Source: Neorhizobium sp. SHOUNA12A
Lineage (GTDB): Bacteria; Pseudomonadota; Alphaproteobacteria; Rhizobiales; Rhizobiaceae
Direction: 5' to 3'
Assembly: GCF_023006505.1 (NCBI RefSeq)
Contig: NZ_JALBGV010000045.1
Coordinates: 1-47,705, forward strand
Length of the DNA: 47,705 nt
Both the position numbers and the translations under genes were made by a program. Numbering within the stretch: position 1 is the first letter of the stretch; every line of letters begins with the position of its first letter. Positions 1 to 9,948 of this stretch are shown here, in pieces. The notes under the pieces are model-generated. The model was not told the origin of the DNA and ran no database searches. It saw only the letters and a list, made by a program, of their open reading frames with translations.

Positions 1-2
1 AT

Positions 3-95
3 GCTCTATGGGATGCCGTCGGCGCCTTGATCCCCCGCTTCACACCGGCAGAATGCGCAAACTACTTCAGGGCTGCTGGATATGACCCGGATTGA
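3..95 (+). mobile_element. IS630-family transposase, C-terminal fragment
   Basis: The window opens inside an open frame of 30 codons ending in TGA. It reads ALWDAVGALIPRFTP, then AECANYFRAAGYDPD, which I recognise as the conserved C-terminus of rhizobial IS630-family transposases. The upstream part lies outside the window, so I cannot say whether the element is complete. In the frame that opens just after its stop, a further 36 codons run to a stop at 204-206 with no start, perhaps debris of the gene the element landed in. Confidence 0.75.
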
Positions 96-179
96 ACAGG
101 ATGTGCTCTAGTATCGGTGAAGTTGCCCGACGTTACCAAAATCGAGGCGTTCTTCGATTCCTCGGCAAATCATCTGATT

Positions 180-293
180 TCATTGATCGATGCCAATTCT
201 GAATAAAGTTGGTTGCGTCAGAGAGCCACCCCATGCAAGCACGATCATCGCCACCGTAGCATAAAAAGCCAGAAGGATTTTCAGCGCATTCAT
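180..293 (-). CDS. Small single-span membrane protein, 37 aa (unknown)
   Basis: The frame starts MNALKILLAFYATVAMIV and has one hydrophobic segment at about residues 5-24 and a short polar tail. Its ATG overlaps the stop of the preceding gene as ATGA, the usual sign of translational coupling. It is too short for ordinary ORF callers. The tail may be truncated, because the IS630 fragment lies just downstream. No function can be assigned. Confidence 0.4.
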   Translation of the reverse strand: MNALKILLAFYATVAMIVLAWGGSLTQPTLFRIGIDQ

Positions 294-529
294 TTCATCC
301 CTTTGCGGCCCGCGGCTTTCCCTGCGCCACGATGGCGCACGTTGAAGGGCAGCTCCATCGCGAGCGTTGTGTGCTCCACCACCAACGCGGCATTCTCCGG
401 CGACGGGTCTTTCCGGTAGTTTTCATGGAAATCCCATCGGATGCCGGCAGAAGCTTCTAGTCGTGCCTGTCGTCAGGCTAGGGCTCGGACGAGTTCCAGA
501 AGCGGATCTGAACCATCATCGGCAACCAT
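290..529 (-). pseudogene. Small unknown gene with an in-frame TGA (79 codons)
   Basis: An ATG at 529-527 follows a strong GAGGAGG ribosome site. The frame gives MVADDGSDPLLELVRALA, then TGA at 473-475, and continues in the same frame for 60 more codons (RQARLEASAGIRWDF and on) to a stop at 290-292. Both halves look coding, and the downstream half ends by an ATGA overlap with the next small gene. A single C-to-T change of an Arg CGA codon explains the stop. The family is unknown. Confidence 0.5.
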
Positions 530-645
530 GAGAGGCCTCCTCCTCGCGTGTGGATGGTGAGGGGAGCGTAGCCGGTTACACAATAGAATCAATGGCCGCC
601 GTGAGGGGGTAGGTGAGGGAATTTCGGACAGCCAAAACGAAAAAA

Positions 646-677
646 GCCCAGCGTTTGCAGGGCTTATTGGGCTGTTT
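646..677. terminator. Hairpin with flanking A and T runs, possible bidirectional terminator
   Basis: A short stem GCCCA (646-650) and TGGGC (668-672) is preceded by a run of A and followed by TTTT. The loop is long (17 nt), so folding is uncertain. It lies between the small decayed genes and the next remnant. The 530-745 stretch otherwise holds no gene I can support. Confidence 0.3.
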
Positions 678-745
678 TCATGTGAAAATTTGGTGGGCGA
701 TAACGGCAGACCTCACACGTGGTCGTACTACATTGACGAAGGTAT

Positions 746-1144
746 TCACGCGCTCCGCCAACCAGAGAATGGCTCAGTCTTATCTTCGGATGTGGTCCGG
801 AAAGGGTCTGCTGTTTGCGACGGTTTTTCGACTGCTTCGCGATCAGGATCATCGCCGTTTTTCGAGTTGGCATGGTCGCCGTCGACGACGCGATGTCCAT
901 CTGGCACGGAAATCACGGTCCTCTCAATTGAAGCCGTCCTGGCCAAAACGCGCGGGATAATAAGCAAACCGCCGCCCGGCAGAGTGAAGAGCGGCATCTC
1001 CACTAGGCCCATTGAGAAGTGGAGACCGGCGTGGCGTGGGAGGTACTCAGCGATAACCTCAACTCCTTCGCGAATCCCATCACTGACAATCAATAGCAGA
1101 AAGCGCCCTCGACGGAGATGAAGACTTAACGCGTCATTGAACGT
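746..1144 (-). pseudogene. Remnant of an unidentified protein
   Basis: The minus-strand frame reads as protein from about 1144 (VTFNDALSLHLRRGRFLLL) through IVSDGIREGVEVIAEYL to a stop at 746. The segment alternates hydrophobic strands and amphipathic helices, but has no convincing start codon or ribosome site. The codons upstream of 1144 look non-coding. I read it as the internal part of a longer gene that has lost its N-terminus. The family resemblance is too vague to name. Confidence 0.4.
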
Positions 1145-1157
1145 AACCGCCCGATTG

Positions 1158-1454
1158 CTACCGCGGAGATTTTGCTTTGATGCGAGCGACGAGCAGCTCG
1201 TCGTCAACAAAGCTGTCGAGGAAGTCGTCCCATTCTTGGGGTGAGCGGCGGGCGTCTTTGAGCATCTGCTCCAATTCGTCCATGCCGTCGTCTGTCAGTG
1301 CGGTCACGGATTCGTCGTCTCCGGTGTACACGGAGATGATGCTGCCGTAGCTCAGATTATCATCGTTGGAGACGATTGCCTGAAGAAGCTCCGGGTCCTC
1401 TTCGAGAATTTCGGCAACAAATTTGATCGTACGGACGTAGGTGACTGTTGCCAT
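1158..1454 (-). CDS. Hypothetical acidic protein, 98 aa
   Basis: The protein MATVTYVRTIKFVAEILEED is small, acidic and mostly helical, with no signal or membrane segment. The ATG at 1454 is preceded by AAAGG at a suitable distance. A GTG at 1499 would add 15 residues of less protein-like sequence. Middle residues (GSIISVYTGDDESVTALTDDGMDELEQ) suggest a compact alpha/beta fold. It is flanked on both sides by decayed genes and has no partner that hints at a role. Confidence 0.5.
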   Translation of the reverse strand: MATVTYVRTIKFVAEILEEDPELLQAIVSNDDNLSYGSIISVYTGDDESVTALTDDGMDELEQMLKDARRSPQEWDDFLDSFVDDELLVARIKAKSPR

Positions 1455-1605
1455 CAGGCTGCCTTTGCGTCGATTGTGGTGATCGCCGACCAGTTCCACG
1501 GAAGCAATTCGTCTATCCTCATTGAGTGTTTTGTGCCCGCAGCCGGAAATTCAAACAGAAGCAGCGACTGTGCCGGTTGATAGCTCCTGCTGTTCCTTCA
1601 ATCAC

Positions 1606-2314
1606 TCAGGACAGGACAAGATGTTTGCGATATCCGCGACGCAGGAAAAGGGGGATCCAAGCCTTGCTATTGTAAATGCCAGGGCACCAGAGTGCTGTGA
1701 TGACATGCGATGGGACGTTATTCTGTGTGATGACCAGGGAAGCTGCCCCCGAATAGCCAAGCGCGTCTCGCTGGCAACTCTCAAGGTCAACCGTGCCATC
1801 GCGGGTGCGCACCTGCTTGAGGACTTGTACCCCACATTTTCAAGAAAAGTCCTCATCCCAGTTGAGACTGAAAACGTGTGGCTATCCAGCTTCTCGTTGA
1901 AGCGCACCGAGAAGTGTTCGAAACCCAATTCAGCAGCAGCTTCCTCAACCCTCTTCTTGCCGGCGTTGGTTCCATACGTAAATCCAAGGGCGATATGGCT
2001 GGTCTTCATCATGGCGTTTTTAAGATCCGGCAGGATCTCGGTCGTATCGATGTTCTGCTCGTCACGTATCAACGGTGGCCATTCGGAACGTGTCTGTCCC
2101 GCCCAATGCCGTACCTGTGCAACGAACGCGGCGCAAAGATCGTCATCTCCCAGCATCCAAGACCGGCATCGCGCTGCCGCTCGACGCCGAACTCTACAAA
2201 TGGCGGGACCTCATCGAGAATTTCTAACACAAATTCAAAGTTCAAGCGCATCGCGATGAGATCCGACAAAACCGACCAAAGCTTCTCAGCCATCATCCAT
2301 CTCTGCTCAACGGA
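1606..2314 (-). pseudogene. Unknown gene broken by two frameshifts
   Basis: Three successive minus-strand frames join into one plausible protein. The first runs from ATG 2314 (MSVEQRWMMAEKLWSVLSDL) to about 2165. The second takes over from there (LGDDDLCAAFVAQVRHWAG) to about 1815. The third begins near LKQVRTRDGTVDLES and ends at 1606. Each joint needs a one- or two-base shift. Combined length would be about 235 residues. I do not recognise the family. It lies just downstream of the glucosidase gene on the same strand, separated by about 30 nt. Confidence 0.45.
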
Positions 2315-2343
2315 CATCAATTCACGATGAATATCAATGAAGC

Positions 2344-4020
2344 TTAGATTGCGCGCGCAAAATAAGCACCCCACGGGGGGAGAGCGACAATGTCATCCTC
2401 AGCCATCGCCTCGAAGCCGTGGCCGGTCAGCACTTCCCAATCGCCGGTCGGCAGCTCGGTTGTCGTTTCCGCCGCGCTCATGTTGAACAGGCAGAGCAGC
2501 GTCTCGTTTCCGTATTGGCGCTTATAGCCGAGAACGGCACCGTCCTCGGCCAGGAATTCGATCTCGCCCTTGGCAAAGGCCGGGTGCTGCTTGCGGAAGG
2601 CGAGGAACCGTCGGTACTGTTCCAGAACAGATGCTGGATCGCCGTATTGAGCGCCGACGGCCCGAAGCTGATGCTCTACCGGGATAGGCAGCCAGGTTTT
2701 CTCCGCCGTCGAGAAGCCAGCCTGCAGTGCCTGGCTGTCCCAGACCATCGGCGTGCGGCAGCCGTCGCGGCCCTTGAATTCCGGCCAGAACTGAATGCCG
2801 TAGGGATCCTGAAGGTCGGCATAGGCGATGTCGGCCTCGGTCAATCCAAGTTCCTCGCCCTGATAGATGCAGACCGAGCCGCGCTGGGACATCAGGATGG
2901 CGGACGCCATCTTGGCGTAACTGTCGCGATCGAGAACGTCGTGGCCCCATCTGCTGACATGGCGCACTACATCGTGGTTGGAGAATGCCCAGCAGGCCCA
3001 GCCGTCCGGTGCAGCGATAGAGAACGCTTTCTGCACCTCTGAGACCCGCGCCGGCGTCAGCGGATCGGGCGCCAGGAATTCGAAGGCGTAGCACATCTGC
3101 ATCTTGTCGTTGCCGGACGTATATTCGCCGACGATCTCCAGGCCCCGTTGGCTGTCGCCGACCTCGCCGACGGCGGCAATCGCCGGGAATTCGTCGAGCA
3201 CGGCGCGGAAACGCCGCAGGAATTCCAGGTTCTCCGGCCGGTTCTTGTCGTAGAGATGTTCTTGGAAATTATAGGGGTTCACGGCCGGCGCGGTGGAGGC
3301 GTTACGGCGCGAGGGATCGAGCGCCGGGTTGTCGCGCAAGTCCTTGTCGTGGAAATAGAAGTTGATCGTGTCGAGCCGGAACCCGTCGACGCCGCGCTTC
3401 AGCCAGAAGCGGGTCATGTCGAGCAGCGCATCCTGCACTTCCGCATTGTGCAGATTGAGATCCGGCTGCGATGTCAGGAAGTTGTGCATGTAGTATTGCA
3501 TGCGGGTCGGATCCCAATGCCAGGCCGACCCGCCGAAGATCGACAGCCAGTTGTTGGGCGGCGTGCCGTCCGGCTTGGCATCGGCCCAGACATACCAGTC
3601 CGCCTTGGGATTGAAGCGGCTCGACCGGCTCTCGATGAACCAGTGGTGCTGGTCCGAGCTGTGCGACATCACGAGATCGATCATCACCTTGATGCCGAGC
3701 CGGTGCGCCTCGGAAATCAGACCGTCGAAATCCGACAGCGAGCCGAACATCGGATCGACATCCGTATAGTTCGAGACGTCATAGCCGAAATCCCGCATCG
3801 GCGACGGAAAGAAGGGCGAGATCCAGATGGCGTCTGCGCCAAGCGCTGCGACATGTGGCAGGCGGGCGGTGATGCCCTTCAGATCGCCGATGCCATCGCC
3901 GTTCGAGTCCCGGAAGGAGCGCGGGTAAATCTGATAAATAACGGCCCCACGCCACCAGTCCTGGTCACCTTGCAAATCCAGATGACTTCCATCCCGAGCT
4001 ATATAACCACCGGTATCCAT
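2344..4020 (-). CDS. GH13 alpha-glucosidase (oligo-1,6-glucosidase/AglA type)
   Basis: This 558-residue protein is a cytoplasmic glycoside hydrolase family 13 enzyme that cleaves alpha-glucosidic bonds at non-reducing ends of short sugars such as maltose, sucrose or trehalulose. The fold starts with WWRGAVIYQIYPRSF. The catalytic residues are visible: nucleophile Asp217 in GFRLD, acid/base Glu286 in AVGEVGD, and Asp350 in FSNHD. Length matches rhizobial AglA. There is no signal peptide. The ATG at 4020 has a GGGAA about 8 nt upstream. In Sinorhizobium the gene sits with an ABC importer (aglEFGK); here no transporter is adjacent, so import must come from elsewhere. Exact substrate cannot be read from sequence. 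Confidence 0.92.
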   Translation of the reverse strand: MDTGGYIARDGSHLDLQGDQDWWRGAVIYQIYPRSFRDSNGDGIGDLKGITARLPHVAALGADAIWISPFFPSPMRDFGYDVSNYTDVDPMFGSLSDFDGLISEAHRLGIKVMIDLVMSHSSDQHHWFIESRSSRFNPKADWYVWADAKPDGTPPNNWLSIFGGSAWHWDPTRMQYYMHNFLTSQPDLNLHNAEVQDALLDMTRFWLKRGVDGFRLDTINFYFHDKDLRDNPALDPSRRNASTAPAVNPYNFQEHLYDKNRPENLEFLRRFRAVLDEFPAIAAVGEVGDSQRGLEIVGEYTSGNDKMQMCYAFEFLAPDPLTPARVSEVQKAFSIAAPDGWACWAFSNHDVVRHVSRWGHDVLDRDSYAKMASAILMSQRGSVCIYQGEELGLTEADIAYADLQDPYGIQFWPEFKGRDGCRTPMVWDSQALQAGFSTAEKTWLPIPVEHQLRAVGAQYGDPASVLEQYRRFLAFRKQHPAFAKGEIEFLAEDGAVLGYKRQYGNETLLCLFNMSAAETTTELPTGDWEVLTGHGFEAMAEDDIVALPPWGAYFARAI

Positions 4021-4270
4021 AAAATAATTCCCGCTGAAGAAATTTTGAAAAATGGAAATCTATATGGGCCTCGGAAATCGAACGAGGCAACGCGTTTACG
4101 TTTACATATGAAATATATTCAAGTGTCGGCTTCCAAAAATACTGCAGCATTTTCTGTTTTGTGGGGGCGGTTGGCCAACGTCATGCGATGTCATCAACGT
4201 CATAAAAAATGTCGGTTTGACTTCAAGCGGCCACTCACGCGATGTCTTGAACTTACATCTAGCAAAGAGG

Positions 4271-4381
4271 GAAATTTTTGCTGACCCTTTCGCGGAATAT
4301 TCATCGCCCGATGATGGCGCGTTCGCTTATGCTTCCAAAGAGGAGGTGATTGGAGACCTCGAGTTACCGCTGAATTGGTGA
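4271..4381 (+). pseudogene. Possible C-terminal coding remnant between aglA-like gene and thi operon
   Basis: A plus-strand frame reads EIFADPFAEYSSPDDGAF and on to ELPLNW and a TGA at 4379-4381. The composition looks coding, and the frame stays open upstream to at least 4150, but no start is seen. The rest of the 4021-4523 interval holds nothing I can support apart from the glucosidase leader and the likely thi promoter. Confidence 0.25.
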
Positions 4382-4523
4382 TTGGCGGCACGCCCTGATG
4401 GCTGTTGGTGGCTTTTGCCTCCGATTTCAGGTTGGATTCGTGGTGTCACTGCCCCTTTCGGGGCGGCGTGCATCATGCGGTGACTTGACGGAGCGCCATT
4501 CCTCACAATAGCTTAGCGCCATT

Positions 4524-5372
<849 letters not shown>

Positions 5373-5373
<1 letters not shown>

Positions 5374-6338
5374 TGCCCGCGGTTCTCGTCAAGGGGGCCG
5401 GCGTTGCCGGCCTCGCGGTTACCTATGAACTCGTCAAACGCGGCTTCTCCGTCGAGGTGGCCGAGAAAGGAGACGCGGTAGGGCTTGGCGCCTCGCATTT
5501 CGCAGGAGGAATGCTCGCCCCTTTTTGCGAACGGGAAGCGGCCGAGGATATTGTCACGACACTCGGTCTGGCTGCGGCCGGCTGGTGGGAAGCGGCCGTG
5601 CCCGGCGAGGTTCATCGCCGCGGCACGCTGGTCGTGGCGCAACCGCGTGACCTGCCGGATCTCGTTCGGTTTGCCGCGCGTACCAGCGGCCATGTCTGGC
5701 TCGACCGCGGGGGCGTCGGCGATCTGGAGCCTGCGCTTTCCGGTCGTTTTGAAAAGGCCCTGTTCTTCGAGCAGGAAGCACATCTCGATCCGCGCCGGAC
5801 ACTGGCCGGGCTCGCCGAAGGCCTCCGCGAACGTGGCGTCGTCTTCCATCTTGCCGGACAGCAGCCGGCGGACCGGCGATTTGCGGCCATGCTTGATTGT
5901 ACGGGGGCGGCTGCGATACGGCTTTTCCCAGAGCTGCGCGGCGTTCGGGGCGAAATGCTCTATCTGGAAACCCCGGATGTGACGCTGTCCCGGCCGATCC
6001 GGATGCTGCACCCCCGCCATCCGATCTACATCGTGCCTCGTGACAATCACCGTTTCATGGTGGGTGCGACGATGATCGAGGCGGAGGATGACGGGCCGAT
6101 CACCGCGCGTTCGCTGACGGAGTTCCTGAATGCCGCCTATGCGGTGCATCCTGCGTTCGGCGAGGCGCGTCTCTTGGAAACAGGAACAGGGATACGCCCG
6201 GCCTTTGCCGACAACATCCCGCAAGTCATCGAAACGGAAGAGGGCCTCGCTGTCACCGGCATGCACCGGCACGGCTTCCTGCTGGCGCCGGCCATGGCGG
6301 TCCGAGCCGCCGATATACTCACTCGAAAGCGTCTTTGA
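5373..6338 (+). CDS. thiO: ThiO, glycine oxidase (FAD-dependent)
   Basis: ThiO oxidises glycine to iminoacetate (dehydroglycine), the source of two atoms of the thiazole ring, using FAD and oxygen. The N-terminus VLVKGAGVAGLAVTYELVKRG is a dinucleotide-binding fold with GxGxxG. A C-terminal segment RPAFADNIPQV and TGMHRHGFLLAPAMA matches the substrate/FAD-capping end of the D-amino acid oxidase family. Length (321 aa) is normal. The start codon overlaps the thiC stop (TAATG), so translation is coupled and this gene is expressed behind the TPP riboswitch. Confidence 0.93.
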
Positions 6339-6350
6339 AAGGTTGAACCC

Positions 6351-6548
6351 ATGACACTGATCATCAATGGCGAAACGCAAGTCTGCGCGGTCGTAACGCT
6401 CGCCGAGCTTCTTCACATTCTGGAATACGACGGTGACTGGTTGGCGACCGCCGTCAACGGGGCCCTCGTGCATCGCGAGGATCGCTCCGATCAACGGCTC
6501 GAAGAAGGTGACCGGATCGAAATCCTCGCGCCCATGCAGGGAGGTTGA
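6351..6548 (+). CDS. thiS: ThiS, sulfur carrier protein
   Basis: A 65-residue ubiquitin-like carrier that is adenylated by ThiF and charged as a thiocarboxylate to deliver sulfur to ThiG. The essential C-terminal Gly-Gly is present (APMQGG then stop). The N-terminus TLIINGETQ and middle VNGALVHRED fit the family. It lies 12 nt after thiO and 3 nt before thiG, in the normal order. No thiF is seen in the window, so adenylation must be done by a protein encoded elsewhere (often MoeB). Confidence 0.95.
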   Translation: MTLIINGETQVCAVVTLAELLHILEYDGDWLATAVNGALVHREDRSDQRLEEGDRIEILAPMQGG

Positions 6549-6551
6549 GCC

Positions 6552-7325
6552 ATGCTCTCGCTTTATGACGCCAAGCTCTCGTCGCGGCTCCTGCTCGGTA
6601 CCGCGCGCTATCCGTCACCGGCCGTGCTTGCCGATGCGGTAACCCGGTCCGGAGCGGCGATCGTCACGGTCTCGCTTCGCCGGGAAACGTCCGGCGGAAA
6701 GACAGGCGGAGCCTTCTTCGAACTCATCCGCCAACTCGGCGTTCGCATCCTGCCGAATACAGCAGGATGTCACAGCGCATCCGAGGCGATCCTGACCGCC
6801 AGAATGGCGCGCGAAGTATTTAGTACAGACTGGATCAAGCTCGAGGTCATCGGCCATCATGACAGCCTCCAGCCGGATGTGTTCGAACTGGTCGAGGCCG
6901 CACGCATTCTTTGCGCGGACGGTTTTTCTGTGTTTCCCTATACCACCGATGATCTGGTTGTTGGTGAAAAGCTGCTTTCGGTCGGATGCCGGATACTGAT
7001 GCCCTGGTGTGCCCCGATCGGCTCTGCCGCCGGTCCGCGCAATCCTTCTGCGCTGACCGCGATGCGGGCCGCCTTTCCCGATGTGCCGCTGATTGTCGAT
7101 GCCGGCATTGGCAGACCCTCACATGCGACAATGGTGATGGAGCTCGGCTACGACGCTGTGCTCCTCAATACGGCGGTCGCGGGCGCCGGCGATCCGCCGG
7201 CCATGGCTGAGGCGTTCGGCCAGGCGATCGAGGCCGGAAGGCTGGCCTATCGTTCCGGCATGCTCGAGCCGCGCGACATGGCGGTACCCTCCACGCCGGT
7301 TTTCGGAAAGGGCGTCTTCGCATGA
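6552..7325 (+). CDS. thiG: ThiG, thiazole synthase
   Basis: ThiG is the TIM-barrel synthase that joins 1-deoxyxylulose 5-phosphate, iminoacetate and ThiS thiocarboxylate to give the thiazole phosphate. The Schiff-base lysine lies in WIKLEVIG. The phosphate-binding segments [20 protein letters not shown] and [13 protein letters not shown] are intact. Length (257 aa) is typical. The start is 3 nt after thiS, and the stop overlaps thiE by 4 nt, so it is in the thi operon. Confidence 0.95.
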   Translation: MLSLYDAKLSSRLLLGTARYPSPAVLADAVTRSGAAIVTVSLRRETSGGKTGGAFFELIRQLGVRILPNTAGCHSASEAILTARMAREVFSTDWIKLEVIGHHDSLQPDVFELVEAARILCADGFSVFPYTTDDLVVGEKLLSVGCRILMPWCAPIGSAAGPRNPSALTAMRAAFPDVPLIVDAGIGRPSHATMVMELGYDAVLLNTAVAGAGDPPAMAEAFGQAIEAGRLAYRSGMLEPRDMAVPSTPVFGKGVFA

Positions 7326-8077
7326 AGCTTGATCCCTTCTATCTCATCGTCGACAGTTCCGAATGGATCGAGCGGCTGGTGCCGCTTGGCGTCAAGCTGG
7401 TGCAGTTGCGTGTAAAGGATCGCCCGGACGAGATCCTGCGCAAGGAAATCCGCCGGTCGAAAGCTGTTTGCACGGCGGCGGAGTGCCAGTTGGTCGTCAA
7501 CGACTACTGGAAGCTGGCGATCGACGAGGGATGCGAATTTATTCATCTCGGGCAGGAGGATCTCGCCGCGGCCGATCTCGATGTCATCCACAGAGCCGGG
7601 CTGAAACTCGGCCTCTCCACCCATGATGAGGCGGAGCTCGAAACGGCTTTGGCTACGAAACCTGACTATGTGGCGCTCGGCCCGATCTATCCCACCATTC
7701 TCAAGCAGATGAAATGGGCGCCGCAAGGTCTGGAGCGGATCACAGACTGGAAGAGGCGCGTCGTACCGCTGCCGTTGGTGGCGATCGGAGGGTTGCATAT
7801 CGACAGGCTACAAGGCGTGTTTGACGCGGGCGCCGACGCGGCGGCCGTTGTCACGGACATCACCTTGAACGCCGATCCCGAGGCGCGGACACGCGAATGG
7901 ATCGAACGCACGACACCGTGGCGTCAGGGAGGGTGCCACCACGCTTCGTGGCGTTCTCCAGGACGGTCCAGTCCGATATCGAGCGTCGACGCGCCGTGCG
8001 TGCACCCGCCGGGCATCGAGCCAGCGCCTCGGGCGCGGCCTTGCCGGCTCGATGCCCGAGAAATGACCAAGAAATGA
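7322..8077 (+). CDS. thiE: ThiE, thiamine-phosphate synthase with abnormal C-terminal extension
   Basis: ThiE couples HMP pyrophosphate to thiazole phosphate. Recognisable parts are LVQLRVKD near residue 25, [29 protein letters not shown] and [10 protein letters not shown] near 160. The family ends about 200 residues in, after [12 protein letters not shown]. Here the frame continues for some 50 residues of Pro/Arg/Ser-rich sequence unlike ThiE ([18 protein letters not shown]), suggesting loss of the normal stop. The catalytic part is complete, so the enzyme may still work. It overlaps thiG by 4 nt. No thiD follows. Confidence 0.9.
   Translation: MKLDPFYLIVDSSEWIERLVPLGVKLVQLRVKDRPDEILRKEIRRSKAVCTAAECQLVVNDYWKLAIDEGCEFIHLGQEDLAAADLDVIHRAGLKLGLSTHDEAELETALATKPDYVALGPIYPTILKQMKWAPQGLERITDWKRRVVPLPLVAIGGLHIDRLQGVFDAGADAAAVVTDITLNADPEARTREWIERTTPWRQGGCHHASWRSPGRSSPISSVDAPCVHPPGIEPAPRARPCRLDAREMTKK
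8010..8058. repeat. 13-bp perfect inverted repeat at the end of thiE
   Basis: CGGGCATCGAGCC (8010-8022) is repeated inverted at 8046-8058 with a 23-nt GC-rich loop. It lies in the odd 3' extension of thiE. It can form a strong hairpin and might act as the operon terminator, although no T-run follows. Downstream (8078-8317) I see no gene on either strand. Confidence 0.5.
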
Positions 8078-8317
8078 CCGAGAAAATTGAACCCCGTGCG
8101 TTCCGCCATCAGCAGTCCACGCGATGATCCCGAAATCGTCGTGATGATATAGCAGGCTAACGAGCCTCGTGATCCGGGTACTCGACGATAATCGCATTGC
8201 GCCCCTTTCACAGGATGATGCTGATGGTCGGCTTATCATCCAGATGGGGCAGTTGATCATCAACGGCGCGACAACGATCGACATATACGGCGGGCGATTT
8301 CATCGCACTCTATCTTC

Positions 8318-9934
8318 CTATTCATCGAACATCGTGAGGGCGTTCGTTTCACGCTGTTCTCGCCAATACCGCTCCGACTGCCTCTGCGGCGAGGATCCAG
8401 CGGCGGTGGGCACTTGATCGCGCGTTTCTTTCGATGCAGCACGACGCGGTTTGCTATGCGGCCCTCCGTCGCGGTCACCAAGTCCAAGAACCGGATTCGT
8501 CGCGGGAGCAGACAGGTGGCTCAGGAAAGTGGTTTCGCTCAAAAGAAGCCTGCCGCTGAGTTGACGACCCCTAACACGCCTGATTTCTACAGCGGGGGCA
8601 TCGGATGATGGAAGCAAGGCGGGTTGGGATGCTATCGCTCTTGTCATGGCTGACTCAGCGCTTGTGCCAACCGGCGCACGTGGTAGCTGCACCACCGTAT
8701 GACCATATCGGCCACGGATGGATGTGGGACGAGAATAAACGAGCTGGCCGCGAGGAGTGCTGCCGTCTGCCTCCAAACCGAACCCAGGATTGTCTTGCGG
8801 GCCAAAAACCGACACCCAAGTAGGCTCTGCAGGGCTGAACCCTTCGAATGCGAAGTACGGTCCTACGGGAACCGCGGCCCTGACATAGGCCTGGAGCGCG
8901 AGATAGCTTTGATGAAATCCTTTCTTCTCATCGTCACCTCCATGAACCGCGGCCATCGTCTGGAGCAGCATATCCGCGCCGATGGAAAAGATCGGCAGAC
9001 CGCGATCCAATGCGGTTTTGATGTAGTCACGGATCGTCTTTTCCGCTGTTCCATCCAGTCGCGCGGTTAGTGCGGCTGCAATTATTGCCCCGTCCGCCAA
9101 CGCCGGGAACCAATCCATTAGGTTCCGTACCCATGCCTGGCGCTCGGTAAGTTTATTGTTCCGCAGCAGGACGTACCCGGCCGCTGCTGCGGAAATCGGA
9201 TCCTCGATCTTATCCTTTAAGAGCTGATTGGCGATATCCAACGTTTCAGCAAGTGTGTTCGCCTCACTGATCGCGCCCTCCCTGAGATACGAGAGAATGA
9301 TTTCGTTGTCCGCCTGTTTACGCGCGATGGTGATGTCGATCGAATCGCCGCCACGCCGTGGGCTTCGTGTCAGTGCGACACGCACTGTCTGGTCGGGAGG
9401 TAGGGTCACAAGGCGCCAACCGACCTCATCGCCACCGACCTGCAGAAGGTGCGGATTGTTCGGGACGTCGATGGTAACTTGCTGCATGCCATTGGGATCG
9501 GCGTCTCGAGATGCGACCTCCAGAGGTTTGCTTTGCCAGCGGCCATCATTTAGGGACCAAAGCGTCATCCATACCCTGCCGATGCGGCGGCGGGAAAAAG
9601 GATCAGTTTCGCTGCCGTCGCGCAAGTGATCTAAAGATTGGAACGGCGCGACCCATTGCAGCCATTCATGTGGAGAGCGCAAATCGAATCGCACGCTTCG
9701 TTTGTCATCGTTGGTGTCGACGCTTTCTTGAAGCGTTCGGCCGTTCGGCAGTCTTACAACGACATACACCCTGTCCGACCTCCTGCGGTCGTCGGTAAGG
9801 TTGAAGGTCGCCGGTCGGTTAGGGGAGGCCGCGCCAGATGCGAGGAGATCGCCCTTTGACGAAAAGATGTCGAGCGGAAGCGTAAGAAGCCTATCGTCTT
9901 GGCCGGAGCCGGAAATATACACGGTTAGATTCAC
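8318..9934 (-). CDS. Unknown protein of caspase/hydrolase operon, 538 aa
   Basis: No family is recognised. Residues 1-190 look beta-rich (MNLTVYISGSGQDDRLLTL, then RVYVVVRLPNG). Residues about 210-330 are helical and repeat-like (ISEANTLAETLDIANQLL, AAAAGYVLLRN, ADGAIIAAALTAR), resembling a TPR-type solenoid. The C-terminus is Ser/Arg-rich and disordered. There is no signal peptide. The GTG start follows GAGGGAGGA at a good distance. It is the last gene of a three-gene operon, 14 nt after the caspase-like gene, so it is probably a partner, target or sensor of that protease. Function is unknown. Confidence 0.75.
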   Translation of the reverse strand: MNLTVYISGSGQDDRLLTLPLDIFSSKGDLLASGAASPNRPATFNLTDDRRRSDRVYVVVRLPNGRTLQESVDTNDDKRSVRFDLRSPHEWLQWVAPFQSLDHLRDGSETDPFSRRRIGRVWMTLWSLNDGRWQSKPLEVASRDADPNGMQQVTIDVPNNPHLLQVGGDEVGWRLVTLPPDQTVRVALTRSPRRGGDSIDITIARKQADNEIILSYLREGAISEANTLAETLDIANQLLKDKIEDPISAAAAGYVLLRNNKLTERQAWVRNLMDWFPALADGAIIAAALTARLDGTAEKTIRDYIKTALDRGLPIFSIGADMLLQTMAAVHGGDDEKKGFHQSYLALQAYVRAAVPVGPYFAFEGFSPAEPTWVSVFGPQDNPGFGLEADGSTPRGQLVYSRPTSIRGRYGHTVVQLPRAPVGTSAESAMTRAIASQPALLPSSDAPAVEIRRVRGRQLSGRLLLSETTFLSHLSAPATNPVLGLGDRDGGPHSKPRRAASKETRDQVPTAAGSSPQRQSERYWREQRETNALTMFDE

Positions 9935-9948
9935 CGGACTATCCTCCC

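Noticed and set aside
690..1121. 143-codon plus-strand ORF
   Set aside because: Competes with a more protein-like minus-strand frame and has no ribosome site.
3148..4284. Long plus-strand ORF of 378 codons opposite the glucosidase gene
   Set aside because: It is the antisense shadow of a well-supported GH13 gene; its product is Arg/Val-rich with no known motif and runs on into non-coding sequence.
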